Notes: generated by a model not told the origin, from the sequence alone. Counted from the stretch's first letter, positions 1 to 14,095 are shown. The stretch is 64,000 nt of DNA from Neelides folsomi (GCA_034687125.1 JAQGBZ010000020.1:248001-312000); one strand, 5' to 3'. Made by a program: numbers and translations.

Positions 1-904
1 AGAATTAAAAATTAATATTTAAATATTCCAACTGTAAGATAATTTATAATAGAAATCTGCTTGCAAAATATTTTATACTTACATGTAAAAAATTTAAATT
101 GGTTCATTTGGAAGTTTTTGGGTGTTGAAATTTTAATTTGACGTCCGTTATTGAATTCCAATTGTTTCTTTGTGTTTCCTCCAAAGGGTTCTCTTTTTCT
201 GAGTTTTCCTCACTTTTGTTTGGTTTTTGTGTGTGGGATCGTCGGAGTCTTCCAATTTCGAATCTTTTAATGGATTTCAATAGATAAAAGACGTTTCCTT
301 CCTTTAATTCCTCCGTTTGGGTTCGAGTTTGAGTTTGAGGAAGAAGGGAATTCCTTTTAGGAATAGTTTGAGAAATACTTTGTAAATGTGTTTTGATCGA
401 GTGAGTGAATTTCCATCTCATCATTCCCCTATTGATTTCGCTCTTTTGTTCTCTTCCCCCTCCCTCCAAACTCACTCGCCTTTTTTCATCCACACAAATT
501 GAGGGAATTAAAAAAGGTGGAGGAAATGAAATTGGATGAATTTCATAATTGAAATTAACAAAAGCCCCAATCGATATTCAACATTATTGATTGAATATAC
601 ATTTATCTGATAACATTCAGCTAATAAATTGATTGCATTACTTAATAAATATACAAAGTCATACAATTTACACAAATTCCATTTCCTTCAAACTTCACCA
701 TTTTTGTTCAATCTTAATATTTGAATTTTTTTTAATAAATACGAAGTTCGTATTATACGAACCAAAGATCCATTAGCAGGATATATCAAATATAAATCCT
801 ATAGATTTATACAGATATTATTGGGTTAGGTAAAAAATTCCTATATGAGTATATATTATATTAATGTTAAGTGTATATTTTGGAAATTTAGCGAGTTTCG
901 GATT

Positions 905-1380
905 TTATAAAGCTTTTGAGTTTTCTCTTTCGGGCATTAGAAGGATATAAGAAGGATATGAGAAGGATATGTATTGAAATAGGTAGTATGAGTTTTCTAT
1001 AGACGTTGAGAGCATTGTCATATAATTCTCGTTATAGTAATCATAATGTATTTGAATTGAATGGCGAGGGTGCAGAAGTTGGGGTTGCGTTTGGCAAGCT
1101 TTTAGAATCAATTCACTCGGATGACAAACCCTCATCCATCTTTGTCACTCAAAAATGGGCGAATAAAGTTTTTGACTTCATTCGCCCTCTGCGGAGTTCG
1201 CCCAATCCTCAAACAACCAAACACAAACCAAATTTCATTAACAATTTTACACAAAGTGCAGCCATTAACATCCCCTAAGCCCCAAAACTCAAAAACTCAA
1301 CAATTTATAAAACCAAAATTCTTAACCGAAATCCTTAACCCAAAATTAACCAAAATTGAACCAACACATGTTATAGTTTA
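905..1380. other. G-to-C skew-switch island
   Basis: The left part is G/T rich (GGCGAGGGTGCAG, GTTGGGGTTGCG). From about 1100 the + strand becomes A/C rich (CAAACAACCAAACACAAACC). AT-rich sequence flanks both sides. It is not recognisable as a gene; open frames occur on both strands at once. Confidence 0.6.
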
Positions 1381-2279
1381 AGAAGCTTAAGTTAATTAAA
1401 AGCCCGAAAATTGAAATTCCTAAATTTTTGGTTTTAGTTAAATTTCGTTTTAGTTAAAATTGAATGTTTCCTCAATGCAAATGGCGCATTTGTTTTGAAT
1501 GAATTTTGTGAGTCGTTTGTCCATTCGTGGGAATTTCTGAGTGAGGAGTGATTTTGAGAATATTTGAAGGATGATGGGCGGGAGGTTCTTGGAAAATTCC
1601 TCATGAGTTGACTTTGAAGTAAAAGGGTATTTTTTCCTTTTTCATGCGAGGGGACTTCAACCTTCATCATCACATTTCTTCCGACCATAACAACCAACAA
1701 CTGACGGAGCTTAAACTATAAGAAACAAAATGTCTGAGAATTCCTTCCTCATTTACCCATGTGTCTTTTTCAATTCTCTCTCTCTGTATATTCCATACAT
1801 ATTCTCTCTGTGTATTGTACATGTTTCCTCCATATCCTGTGAATATCTTTAACATAATTCTCTCTTCATTCTCTCTTCATTCTCCCTCCCAGATGACTAT
1901 GAGTGGAGTTGTCAATGAGAGTCCTCCGTTGGTGGCTCGGATTCAATTTCATTCAGAATCGGAGTGACAGAAGGTCCAAACCCTCACGTACCTCACCAGC
2001 CATACAAAACACCCGAGTCACATTTCACTCACACTAAAACAGATTCAAAAATATCAAATTCTCAAACCATAAAATACAAAAATTTCCACTAAAATCAAAA
2101 ACTGTTTAAATCTGCTCAAATCTACATAAATCTTAAGCAGAAAACAGAAAATTGAAACTAAAACTTAAAATTTTTTCACTTTTTATTTAAACTTTAAAAA
2201 CTAAAATTGAATAACTTCTAAGTTATTTTTTAATCTCAACATAAATTGTGTTTGTTGGAATGTATTTATGTAATGTATT

Positions 2280-2760
2280 TATGTAATTATAATGCAATGC
2301 ATAATAAGGATGAATTAAGGTAGGGGTGAATAATTAAAAAATGTTTGATTTCATCAGAGAGAGTGAGGAAAAAGGGAAAGTTTTGAAGGTGTAATGGAGA
2401 TGGTCTGAGTTGAATTGATGTTGAATGGAGATAATGGGAGAGTTTGGTGGCGTCCAAATCTTGTTTGTTTCCCTCTTGGAAGACAAGTGAGAATTTATTG
2501 CGTCGGTTCATTGGGAGACTCAAACTGTGAGGTTTTCTCAGGTCACTTTTTCCAATCAAAACCCAAGGTATTTAATATGCAACCAGAACCCTTCGACCTC
2601 ACAATTCCTCCCCGAAGGAAAACTCTTTGTCGGCCCAAAACCCTCCATTTCCAAAAAGACAGGACAAGTTGAAGGGCCTTCTTTTCAACTTCAAAAATTC
2701 CCGTTCTTATAAAACTCAAACTCACCATATAAAACAAAACTTTACAAAATAAAACCAAAA
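2280..2760. other. G-to-C skew-switch island
   Basis: Hand counts: 2341-2460 has 41 G and 7 C, while 2581-2700 has 16 G and 38 C. The switch is near 2540. TATA-rich spacers flank it. Function is unknown. Confidence 0.65.
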
Positions 2761-2829
2761 TATATTACCTGTATAATAAATACAGAATATGGTTAGTACA
2801 GTATATGGTAAATATATGGTAAATATATA

Positions 2830-3330
2830 TAGGAAGTTAATGTAGCGGTTTTAGCGGTAGAATGGCGGTAAGGAGCTGTTTACTATTGTATTGGGTGTTA
2901 TGGTCATAATTTAAATAATTCCTTGTGTGTTGGGTGCTAAAGGGTTGTTAGTCATTTTATTGGACGCCATGGGGAGGGCGAAGGAGAATTCCCAGCTTGA
3001 ATTCAGTTCCAACACGAAGGAAACAAGGAGTTGTCCTCCCGGAGGTTAATGTGATATTAAATTCCCCAACATCGCCGGTGGGTCATAAATAATGTGACGG
3101 AGCGACCCGTCGCCTCCACGAGGACCAGAAGTCACTCAAATCCTCCTTTACACTCCCTCAACACAAGCACAAACAACACGTTATTGGAAAAAACTCCCAC
3201 CTTGCTACAAAATTATTATTCAATAAACGATCCGTTTTTTTCATCAAAACGAAAGTGTGGTCTTTTCAAAACTCAACACATTCACAAAAAATTTAAACTT
3301 TTAAAACTAGTTACAAACTATAAAAACTAA
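2830..3330. other. G-to-C skew-switch island
   Basis: The left arm is G rich; 2821-2940 has 33 G and 9 C. The switch lies near 3090, after which the sequence is C/A rich up to the AT spacer at 3330. It is adjacent to the preceding island, with only a short TATA-rich spacer between. Confidence 0.6.
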
Positions 3331-3589
3331 ATAAGACTATGAATTTATGCATAAATGAATAAATAAATATTATTAGCTAAATTTTAACCTTTACCACTCT
3401 TTTTAAAAATATCCTAAATGATGCAATAACGATTAGATACGATAGCTAAATATTGCCATTTTTGTCAATATTGGCAATATTTAGCTATTTGTATTATTTT
3501 TTGACTGGGTGATTTTTTGTACATAAAATAAGTAAAAGGCCAAGAATTCTGTAAAGATTAAAGTCAGTTTAGAAGATGTTTAAATAGAT

Positions 3590-3960
3590 TTATTAGGCTG
3601 AGTTTGTAGGTCGAATGTCAAAGTTCATTGTTTTATTCCTTGAGGGAGTTGAGGGATTTTGTGTGGGTTTCGCGGGAGTTTTGAGTTTGAGGGAGTTTGT
3701 GAGAGGAAATGAAATATAAATTCGAGTCTTCTTTTCTATCAATATTTTTCCTTTCAAGTTGTCAGGAGCTTTTTCGTTGGCCCCCTCTTCAACTCCGACA
3801 TTGTCTGTCAACCGGAGAGGGATGTGAAAAATGAACGCCACTCTCACCCTTCACTCCATCACAACCCAAAAGAACCCACGTTTTTATTTAAAACTACTCC
3901 AAATTTCACCCGCGTCACCCTTAAACTCTCAAAACCGGAAAAACTAAAAACCTTCAAAAA
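3590..3960. other. G-to-C skew-switch island
   Basis: The left arm contains runs such as GAGGGAGTTGAGGG and GGGAGTTTTGAG. After about 3770 the + strand is C/A rich (CACCCTTCACTCCATCACAA). It ends in the 38-bp tandem repeat that follows. Confidence 0.6.
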
Positions 3961-3982
3961 ACTCCCAAAACCCTATAAAACT

Positions 3983-4096
3983 GAAAATTTTAAAAAACTC
4001 TTAAAAAACATTAGAAAACTGAAAATTTTAAAAAACTCTTAAAAAACATTAGAAAACTGAAAATTTTAAAAAACTCTTAAAAAACATTAGAAAACT
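3983..4096. repeat. 38-bp tandem repeat, three copies
   Basis: Three identical or nearly identical 38-bp units start at 3983, 4021 and 4059. Each contains GAAAATTTTAAAAAACTC followed by TTAAAAAACATTAGAAAACT. The near identity suggests a recent expansion. Confidence 0.9.
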
Positions 4097-5199
4097 TTAA
4101 ATAAAAAACACTTTTAATTCATTTTTAAAACCTCCCGGGAATTTAGAACAAACTCACACTCATGTGTACAGTATATAGTCATGACTCGCATTCAGTTCAG
4201 TATTTAAGCTCAAGTGAATGAATGGCATCTTATAGTATATTGGTAGTAGTTGTCTTATTATAAAAATGACGCGGGCATTTTAAAAATTCATGAAATTCTT
4301 GTCATATTTAAAGTGAAGTTTGAAGCCTGGGGTCTTTAACATTAAATGCGGTTGGTTGTGTAAGACATGTTTGGAGATAGGAAACCTCGCCGGCGGAATA
4401 CTCAATGACAGTTTATGGTCGTTGAGGGTGGAATTCGGGTTTTGGAATTAATCAGCGACGGCCTTGGTTATTAGTCGGCAGGTTTGAGGCATCTTGACAT
4501 CACGTCACTTGACGTCCATCAACCAACCAACCAACTCAGGAACTCACAACCCAGAAGGGAACTCAAAGACAACTCACGAAGCTTCATATAGGAAATTCAT
4601 ATAGGAATTACATAGCAACTTATACAGAACTTCACATCGGAACATAATATAGAATTTAGATAGGAAGTTTACAATGAATTTGAGTCAGAAACCCACAGAG
4701 GCAGATTGGGATTCTAACGATGACGGCGATTTGACGATAAGCTTCCGACCGCCCTCCTCAAAAACCTAAATCCCACACAGGACAAATACAGAGAAAAATG
4801 CACGGGAGTGATAGGAACATTCGGATTCATTATTCAACAACCATTGTTGGTTCAATCACCAACTCCCTTCATACACAATTTACATACTTAAAGACCAAAC
4901 ATAAAAACATATTGGAATTACATTAAAAAACATACCAATCATGAAACATCTACACATGTTAATAGAAAGCATCAATATAAAATATTATCAATATATTATC
5001 AATATATTATTAATACAATATATATTGTATTATTAAAATGATTATTTTATAGGCTTGATTTTAACCAACAGAATATTTATAAAAATATTATGATGTTTAT
5101 TCAATAAATTTTAAAGTCTTAAGCATTTAAGTATTTTTAAGAGTGAGTTAATTTATAGAGGTTTTATATTTATAGAATTTATGAGGATGTTTGAATGTT

Positions 5200-5520
5200 T
5201 TGAATTACCAAAGCGTGCCCGAAGATTTATGTAAATGGAATAGATTTAAGATTGATGGTTAGAGTCTTTGGGAGTTGTGTAGTAAAAGCGAGTATATTTT
5301 GAGATTTGGGTTTTTGGGGTTGTGAAGGTCAGGGGTTTGAATTGGGGATGATAATGGAGGAAGTGAATGGTGAGAAATGCATGGGGACAAACGGGAGCTT
5401 CCGACTATAGTCCAAGAGCTATGAGACATAAAAGTGCAACAACAGGCTCCTAAATCACTCAAATAGAAAACCCAAGGAATTCCCAAACCTATACACTTAC
5501 ACTTTCATTCACATCACTTT
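5200..5520. other. G-to-C skew-switch island
   Basis: The clearest unit by count: 5281-5400 has 46 G and 6 C, and 5401-5520 has 13 G and 33 C. The switch is abrupt at about 5400. It ends about 350 bases before the Scr homeobox exon. Confidence 0.7.
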
Positions 5521-5788
5521 TAAATACATTTAACAGAATTAAATACAATTAATTAAGATACGATTAAAATAAAATTTATATTAAATGACACAATTTTATA
5601 TTCAATATAAAAATACCAAAAATATAATAAATATATTAAATATAATATAGATATGTATGTATATCAGCTGAAGTGGAATTGATCTATCAATTGTGATTAA
5701 AAGTTATAATATTAAATATTAATTAAATAATTTAATTAGGCGTATAATTAAATTGAAATTGAAATAAATTAAAATTGGCGATTAATGA

Positions 5789-6193
<405 letters not shown>

Positions 6194-6301
6194 AATTTAG
6201 GTCTGCCCTGTTCCGACTACAACTTCGCCGCCGCCGCTGCAGCCGCCGCCCACGCCCAGCAGCAGTATCATGAGGATTTCCTGGGACAGCAGAACTTTTA
6301 A
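6194..6301 (+). other. Open in-frame extension after the Scr UGA stop (35 codons to TAA)
   Basis: Seen directly: the Scr frame continues for 35 codons past the UGA at 6191-6193 and ends at TAA 6299-6301. It encodes a protein-like tail: LPCSDYNF, eight Ala, HAQQQYHEDFLGQQNF. Base composition is GC rich, like the exon and unlike the AT-rich sequence that follows. Three explanations are open: UGA readthrough; an 81-nt in-frame intron from 6120 (GGG|GTCC-like donor with GT at 6120-6121) to the good acceptor AATTTAG at 6200, which would remove the UGA; or a decayed former C-terminus. An error in the base calls is also possible. Confidence 0.6.
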
Positions 6302-6716
6302 AAACAATTCTGCTCAAGACGCTCTGAAACATCAAGGCCAGACACTCATTACCTGTAATAATCACTTGATTGCAATTGTACATAATATTAATTGCAATTG
6401 TGCATATTAATTGGCAAAAACCCGCGAATTGATTATAAGCGGGAGGTTTAAAAAGAGATGTCAGAAACCAAAGAAATCCCCAAGAGGTTGAATTCGGAAC
6501 AGGGAATTTTCCCCATTTGGACTTTAATCAACAATTTCCATTTTAATATTAATTAAATATCATTTTAACCAGAAAAGAAATTTAAAACTAAAGATTTTAG
6601 TTATTTAATTTTTAATTAGATTTTTAATTCTTATTTAAAACGGCAATATTTTGATTAAGAAATTCTCACCAGTTAAATAAATTTTAATGTAAATCTGCTT
6701 AATACTCAAATTGAAC

Positions 6717-6779
6717 TTAAATTCTCATTAAGGTTATCTTTAAATTCTCATTAAAGTTGTCTTTAAATTCTCATTAAAT
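6717..6779. repeat. Short tandem repeat, about 22 bp, three copies
   Basis: Three copies of a unit built on TTAAATTCTCATTAA followed by a GTT-containing spacer, in the AT-rich flank downstream of Scr. Confidence 0.75.
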
Positions 6780-9092
6780 CGAATGTGTTTAAATTCTTTT
6801 AAAGTTAATTTACCATTTAATTCTCATTATTGGTTTCTTTAAGAGTCAGAGCGATGATTTTAAATTTTGTTTTTTATCGATATGAAAAGGAAAAGGCGTT
6901 GATTAAAGTTCAAAGTCATTGAACTTCCCCAATCTAAAATAGTCTTAAAGGTGTAGAAGAAGGTTGAAGTTTTTCATTTTCACGTTTCGTATTTGTAACG
7001 CACCATTTGGTAAATAAATGAAGGAGTGATATTCTGCGCTCAGGTTAGTTATTTAAATTTCCTCTATAGCTAAACTAGACATTTATATTTAATTAAAATT
7101 TACTTTGTTAAGATATAAGGAAAAAAGAAAAACTCACAACCTTGAATTTAGAAAAATGATTCAATTTCTCATTAGAAAATGAATCTTGTTAAATTCATTC
7201 AAAATGATTTTCACATTGAGAATGAATCTGATTTTCTCAGTGAGATCTTTCAAAGGTGTGGGATTTTGTGAAAAAACCGGAAGTTACAAAGCCAGTATAC
7301 GAAAATACTCTCTTGATAATTTATAAAATGAGTCTTTAATTAAATAAAGTTAAAGTTAATTAAAAGTATTATGATGATCAAATGTATACAAAAAGTCATT
7401 TTAAAGCCTATCAAAATAGAAGCATTTCTTTCATAGCAATTCTAAAAGTTTAGGAAAAATCCTGAGGCAAATGCCGTATTCGTGAGGAATTGAATAAAAA
7501 ATAGTGCTAAAAATTTTAAGCCAACGAGAAATTGAAGTAAAGTTAATTAAGATTAAGAAATTAATTAAAGTTAATTAATTAATAATAAAATTAATTCTAA
7601 ATGTCTTTGTTTACGAAAATCGCCAAAGTTTTTAAGCGTGAATTTTTTCAACTTCTGCTTCTTCCTCCCCCGAGTGAGTCTCATTTAAATCCCCGTGTAA
7701 AACTAAATGTAAGATTTAATTCTTAAATGAATTTAAACAATCGTCATTAAAAAAGTATGTAAATTGAATGTAAATAATCGAAGATATTTAAAAAAAACCC
7801 GTTGTAGGAATAATGTATAAATTTTATTTCTGTATAAATCCTACGAGTTGTCTTTAAATAAAGATCTAATTAAATATAATAAGAATAGGAATAAATGTAA
7901 ATTGTAATTAAAAATTTCCGGTTTGATTTTAAGGATTTTCAAGTTACCAAAAATGTAAAAGGAACGTGAATGTAAATAGCGGCTTCATCAAAACTCATAA
8001 AAAACCTTGACGTAAATAAATTAATAAGAATTCGAAATGTGTACTTATGTAATTCAATACTAAACTTACATAGGATTGGATAGAAAAACCTATAAAAGAT
8101 AAAAACAACAATTCGTATATTAATTCCTATATTAAGTCTTGCTTTTAATTCGTATATTAATTCCTATATAAAACGTGTAATGTTTCTCTCATAAATTACT
8201 GAATGTCTGTTCTTGTCTGCTGTGGTTGTGTAGGTTAAGATTTGACATAAAGATTGGCAGTTTTTTTCACATCCGTTACAAAACCCAGTTTTTTAACAAG
8301 ATTTCGCTTTAATCTATTTCTTTTATTCATGAAATAAATTCATTATTTAATTTTTAATTAATTTTCTACATGGTTTTAAAATTAAAATTAAAAATTTCCT
8401 TTTTGACAAAATTACATTCTTACATTTACGTAGTTCTTACAACGGAAAATAATTAAACTTTTTTAAATGGACTTTTGACATTTTTCTTCTGACCTAAAGC
8501 CTGAACTAGTCAACGTCACTTTGGAAGGAAATGGAGATTGACATAAAATGGAATTGACATTTGATTTTCAAATTGACCTTTGAACCATTAAATTGAAATT
8601 TTTAAAATGACATTTAAATTTACATTTAAATGAAGGACATTTAAATGAGGGACGTTTTGAAAGTGAAAGACGTTTAAAACTGAAGGGACATTAAATGAAG
8701 AATGTTTGAATGACAAATGTGTTTATGGCAATTTGTTGATTTATTTCAATTACACGCCGGTGTTGAAACAAAACTTATTTCCTTTGGAATGTCCCAATGA
8801 CTTAAAGTAAGAAATAAACTTTAACTTTATTTAACTCCTGCGTGTTAGAATTGAGAATTAAGTTAAAGAAAAAGTTAAATGTGTAAATGAATCAAAATGT
8901 AAATCGTTGATCTCAAAGGCCTAAAAGTTGAATTGAAATCCCCCGTTAGAATTCCTTCAAAGCCTTTTATTTTTTATTTTAACACACATTTGTTATTTCA
9001 CCAATTTCAATGAATACAAACATTTTTGGTTCTACATTTTATTATTATTTAACCAGAACATTTAAACATTAAATATTAATATTAAATAAGGA

Positions 9093-9141
9093 TTAATTAA
9101 TTAAAGTGTCAATTAATTAAAGTGTCAATTAATTAAAGTGT
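9093..9141. repeat. 16-bp tandem repeat, three copies
   Basis: Three head-to-tail copies of AATTAATTAAAGTGTC. The core TTAATTAA is palindromic. Confidence 0.8.
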
Positions 9142-9639
9142 TTAATTGATAGTTAAATCAATATGTTAAATGTCATTTAATCATTTAAGGTTTCTCTGTG
9201 TAGTTTAGGAAAAAGTTTAACAATCCAAGTTTGATGAATCCAATTGTAATTGAAGTATACGTGAATATTTATAAAGATAAAGATAATTAATTATTTACAA
9301 ATTTGTGACTCTGTAATATTTACATATAAATACGTAAGATACATTTTTAGTATACGCCCTCGAAGGAAAGAATTCTCATTTCTCTACAAAAAAGAATTGT
9401 TGATGTCAATGATTTTATTTGAAATAAAAAGGACAAGAAAATTTGAACTCAAATTCATTTACTAAATTTTATTTACATTAATTACAATTTACTAATTATT
9501 CAAAATAATTCATATTTAATGAATTAAATTCATTTAGTTAGTTACATAGTTAGCTAGTATTAATTAGCTAGTTTAATTGATATTTAAGTTAAGAATCAAA
9601 TTGATAGATTTATTAACTCTAGTTGTTTTATTGAGTTGT

Positions 9640-10140
9640 TGGGAAGTGGCTTGACTTTTAAATGTGTTTTTAAAAACTTCGGTTTGTGAGAGCTTAGCGA
9701 GAAATGGAGGACGAGAGATTTTAATTCCTGGTTAAACATTCCTCCTTTTTTATTTGGTTAGATCTCTCGATTTGAGATTAGTTTGGATAGTTGTTCATTT
9801 AACTGTTTAGTGCAGACATATACCCCATATATATCAGATATATATGTTATTATTTATATGTTGTTTAGTAGGACGTGATGAGATCGAGGATTTGGAGTCG
9901 GGAATTGAAAACTAATTTTAAAACACGTAGATTCCCCTTTACAACCCCATTTCATCTCTAAAAATAAAATTTCCATTGACTCCTAATCTCACCGACTTCC
10001 TTTACAACACACAACGCTCTTTCTTGGCTCGCCCGATTCCTCATCTTCTATAAGGAGGAAAATCCAACCAGCTGCGGACGTCCTTTACAAAACCCACAAA
10101 CATCACAAGACACAAAAATTCCGACAAAAACCAAAAATAT
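9640..10140. other. G-to-C skew-switch island
   Basis: The left arm is G/T rich (GAGATCGAGGATTTGGAGTC). From about 9905 the + strand is C rich (CCCCTTTACAACCCCATTTC). It is the first clear island after the AT-rich Scr 3' flank. Confidence 0.6.
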
Positions 10141-11544
10141 AAAAAAATTAAACTTTTAATCACATTTAGCATTTTAATCACAATTGCTTTAATCACAATA
10201 TGAGAATCCAAAATAGTAAATATTATAATTAATTATAATTAGTATTTATTTTATGGTAAGTTAACAATATTGGTATTAAGACTTATATTTAGAAATATTC
10301 CAGTATTTTTGTATTGGATATGAAATATTTAGATTTTTCAATTCATAATTTGTTTTGGGTCTTTAAGTTGTTCGCACATCATTTGGATTTCTCCTCCCTC
10401 CGTTTTGTATCTCATTTAGTAGAAAAACCCGAAGATGGATTTCCCATTAACTCATTCATTCAATACTTGAAACATCCCGACAATCTTAAATTCTTTTTTT
10501 AACAAATTAATTCAAATTCAAATAAGAAATCAATTCGATATCCCAATCCCAATAAAGCGCCACCGAATTCACACTGCACTATATCTTTTAAACCGAAAAT
10601 AATTAATATATTTTAAAATTTTTTTATAACTTTAATTCAATAGCTTCTTCTTCTTTCACTCAGAAAATATTTTTGTTCATAATTCCATATATCATTATTC
10701 AATCACAATTATAATAATAATCACAATAAAATTATAATCATAATTATCATTATAATCATTCTTATAATCATCATCTGTTTAAGTATTAAATAGAAATTCT
10801 TCAATCCAAAGCGTGTTTTCTATAAATCTTATAAATATCTTTATATTTGTAAGATCTCTCGGTTTGTTTTTTGGTCTGATGGTCTTTGTATAAAAAAGGG
10901 ATGTTGGGAGAGTCGTTTGGTTGTAATTCATCATTCTTCTTTCTTGAGTCAACAGAACGTGAAGACAGGAGGAAACCTGTCAACGGAATCAACCGACCCG
11001 ACCGATTCTCTTTTATAAAACATACAATTTATTCCAACTATACAAACACTTTCATCAATATCACATAATCATATTTATTACATAATCATATAATACTGAT
11101 CACTAATACTCATAAAACTCATATTAATACCTTCCTTTAATTTTATTACAGATTTGGAATTCGCGGCTTTAAAGCAGTTTCAACTAATCGTCGCATTAGA
11201 TAGTTTAGTCGCAAATTTTAGGAGTCGCAGATTTTAGTTGAATGATTTATTAATTTGATTGACTCTTTTCAACGGAGGGTTTTTGGAGTTTGTGTATAAG
11301 TAGATTGATTCCTTGAGTTCCGAAAACCTCACGCTTCTTCCCATATACTTTCATTGATTTATTCGGCGCTCCTTTTAATCTCCTACTTTTAATCTTGTCA
11401 AATCTCCCTTTTACATCATTTTTAGATAAAATTATATTCAAAAAACCTCCAACAACATTAAGACCATATAAAAACTCCTTTGAGTTTAACCACAATTAAT
11501 TAAACATCTTTAACAATAGTTTTTTATGATTTTAATGCAAAAAC

Positions 11545-11573
11545 GGTTCAAGAGATGTCAAATCTCTTGAACC
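11545..11573. repeat. Perfect 12-bp hairpin
   Basis: GGTTCAAGAGAT (11545-11556), a five-base loop, then its exact reverse complement ATCTCTTGAACC (11562-11573). The surrounding 11500-12000 lacks the island pattern and has another inverted pair, AAAACGGCA near 11660 and TGCCGTTTT at 11743. It may be a remnant of a mobile element. Confidence 0.7.
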
Positions 11574-14095
11574 TTCCCAAAACTTAAAATCCGCGCACAG
11601 GGTTCCGTTAATATATTTCGCATCCCTATTCATTAATTTAAAAACAATTAGCTAGTTAAAAAACGGCACTAGGTAGGATCCAAAATCAAAGTTTTTTTGA
11701 ATTGTTTTTTGGATATCTTTCATATCACATTCACATACGGGCTGCCGTTTTTGTGTTATAAGAAAATCTCATGCATTTTAGACGAGTACCACGTGACCAA
11801 TCCCAATGTCTCATTTCACAAAGATAACAGAATTACCCACAAATTAGTTTGCCTGATGATAATTTTTGGATGGCCATCAGAGCCACAAATTCAATAAAAA
11901 GATAATTATTCATTTTGCATTCTTTAGTTAAATCTTTTCCAAATCCTCATTTAAACCTTAACCTAACCTAACCGAATCTTTTTATCCCGCATGTTGTTCG
12001 CAGGTTTTAAACTTACGTCAACTTAATGCATAAAATAACATTTTAATGCCGTGCGAGCTTTTTAAATTTTTAAAATTATTTTGGGTGGATTTGAAGTTCA
12101 ATTTTTGAAGATTGAATTTTGAATTTCGTATTTTTCCCGTGTGTGTCGTTTTTGTATTTCTCAAAGTCAGAAGTTTGTTTTTGTTTGAATGTATTTGAAT
12201 GTGTTTGAATATATTTGGATGGAGCTAAAGAATGGTTTGAAAGTATTTGTATTAAAAAAGTAATAGGTTTGGTTTTGTACTAATGTATTTTAATTTATTC
12301 CTCTGGTGCAGGTGAAGAATGGTTGAATTTGTTGGACTGGAAGAACCCGCGCTCCGACAGCTCCGAATAACTCAAACATGAGTGAAAAGCTGGAGAAATT
12401 GAACGGAAAATTCCAGCGTGTCGAAAAGAAATTTGGAGAGGGAAATTGGGTTTTTTCTCCCTCTCGGATCCTTGGGAGTTTTCGGAGTGTACGGACAAAT
12501 TCCAACCCACCATTCCGCTCTTTATCTCTCACATTGAGTGTTGGATTCGGAGTCAACGGAGGATTCGGAGTTTTTGGTGAGTGAACGGAGGATTCGGAGT
12601 GAACGAGGGTGTTTGAAACAAAAGCAACTTTCCGGCTCCGTCAGCTCACGTCAATTGAAAAGTCCCCCCACTCTCCCACTCTTCGGCTGTCGGAAAGGAA
12701 TTCACTCAACATTCAAATTCACCCCGACAAACATTTCTTACAAAACTTACAATATTAAATATATAATATAAATGCACAATATATATTAAATACATATACA
12801 ATTGATATTATACAACTTTTATTATTTTTATTACCAATATATGAATTATATGATATGTATGTATGAAGCGTAATAACTATAGATATTATGTAACTACTAA
12901 ATGTTGAATATAATGAATACAGTTATATGTAATATGAAGATGTATGAACGGTATATGAAAAGTATCAATTTCCTTGAAAGAACTTTCAAATGCGGAGTTG
13001 TTGTGGAATCTTCTGAGTCTTTGGCTTTAATGTTGGCTTGAAGGAACTCAAGGAGTTGAGATCAAATTCATAGGAAATGTCTTGGGATGATTTATTTCCT
13101 GTTGATCAAACGCCACTCAAAAAATAACTTTTCTATTCCACTTTTGCACATTTTATTCCCAAATGAAATATTTTATAATAATATTATTATTAATTATTTG
13201 TTAATATTATTAAAACAGTTGTAAGCTTCATGAGTGTGTGAATGTAAAACCAATATTATGATTATGATTAAATAAATAATAAATAATTAAAGTTTAAAAG
13301 TTAGATATTTCAAAGAAAGAAGTTGCTGGAATTTGAGATCATTTAGATATACAGATTGTTCAATTTTTTCTAAGCATAAATGATCTTACATGGAGTTGAT
13401 TTAAATTCATTGTGAATGAATGATTTATTAAATGATCATTTTTGTATGAATTTCAATTTCAATGATCTTTGATTGGTGGAGATTTTGAGATTGTGAGTTG
13501 ATGTAAAAGATTTCTCGATTGTTGTTTGAGTTCGTGGGGGATGAAAGAAAGAAAAGAATGATGGCCACCCTCAATGGAAATCTCTCGCCCAGCCCACATG
13601 TCAATCAAAAACATTAATGGAACAACCCACACAACCCAAATACAAAATCCCCCTACATAAAATAAATACAATTTTAATAATCATTTCATTTATGACTATT
13701 TAGCATTCTCCATTTTCTTATTTACCAGAAAATTGAAAACGTTAAAGAGAGTTAAAGGAAGTTAAAGAGAGTTAAAGGGATATTTCCATTTTGTTCCATT
13801 TTGTTATCTGGATATTGTAAGTGGTTGTATTTAATTCGGATATGAAAAGCGGGTGATGTCTTTTGTCCCTATAAATTGAATTGTGTGGAAGTTTGAGCGA
13901 CAGATGAAGAGAAGGAACGGAATTTCATGTCAGTTGACATTCAAATTCAACCAATCTCACTTTTAATAACAACATCAAACTTCACGCGTCGCTCAAATGT
14001 CAAATGGAGATCAAAACACAAACTGGAATTTCTTACAAATAAAAGTTCAAAAATAATATTTACATTCAAATTGTATTGTAGTTATATTTAATATA

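Larger units (their letters stand above)
6302..9630. other. Scr 3' flank, AT-rich, no gene seen
   Basis: Very AT-rich DNA, probably including the Scr 3' untranslated region; AATAAA occurs at 6676-6681 and several times later. Short direct repeats are present (listed separately). No open frame resembles a protein and I see no RNA gene. The clear G-to-C islands seen elsewhere are weak or missing here until about 9640. Confidence 0.5.
9631..14095. other. Intergenic DNA between Scr and the lectin genes
   Basis: Alternating AT-rich spacers and skew-switch islands (switches near 9905, 12600, 13560 and 13930). The segment 11500-12000 differs in texture and carries the hairpin listed above. An open frame at 11697-11897 (+) has no recognisable similarity and is not called. 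No RNA gene is seen. Confidence 0.5.

Noticed and set aside
104..493. 129-codon - frame at the left end
   Set aside because: The product is dominated by Lys, Glu, Gln, Thr and Ser from a skewed G/T stretch, with no recognisable domain.
11697..11897. 66-codon + frame
   Set aside because: It is isolated, has no family similarity I can see, and no supporting splice or promoter context.
11953..11975. CCTAACCTAACC run as interstitial telomere repeat
   Set aside because: There are only about three degenerate copies; a similar short GGTTAGGTTAGG occurs near 20657. Too short to call.
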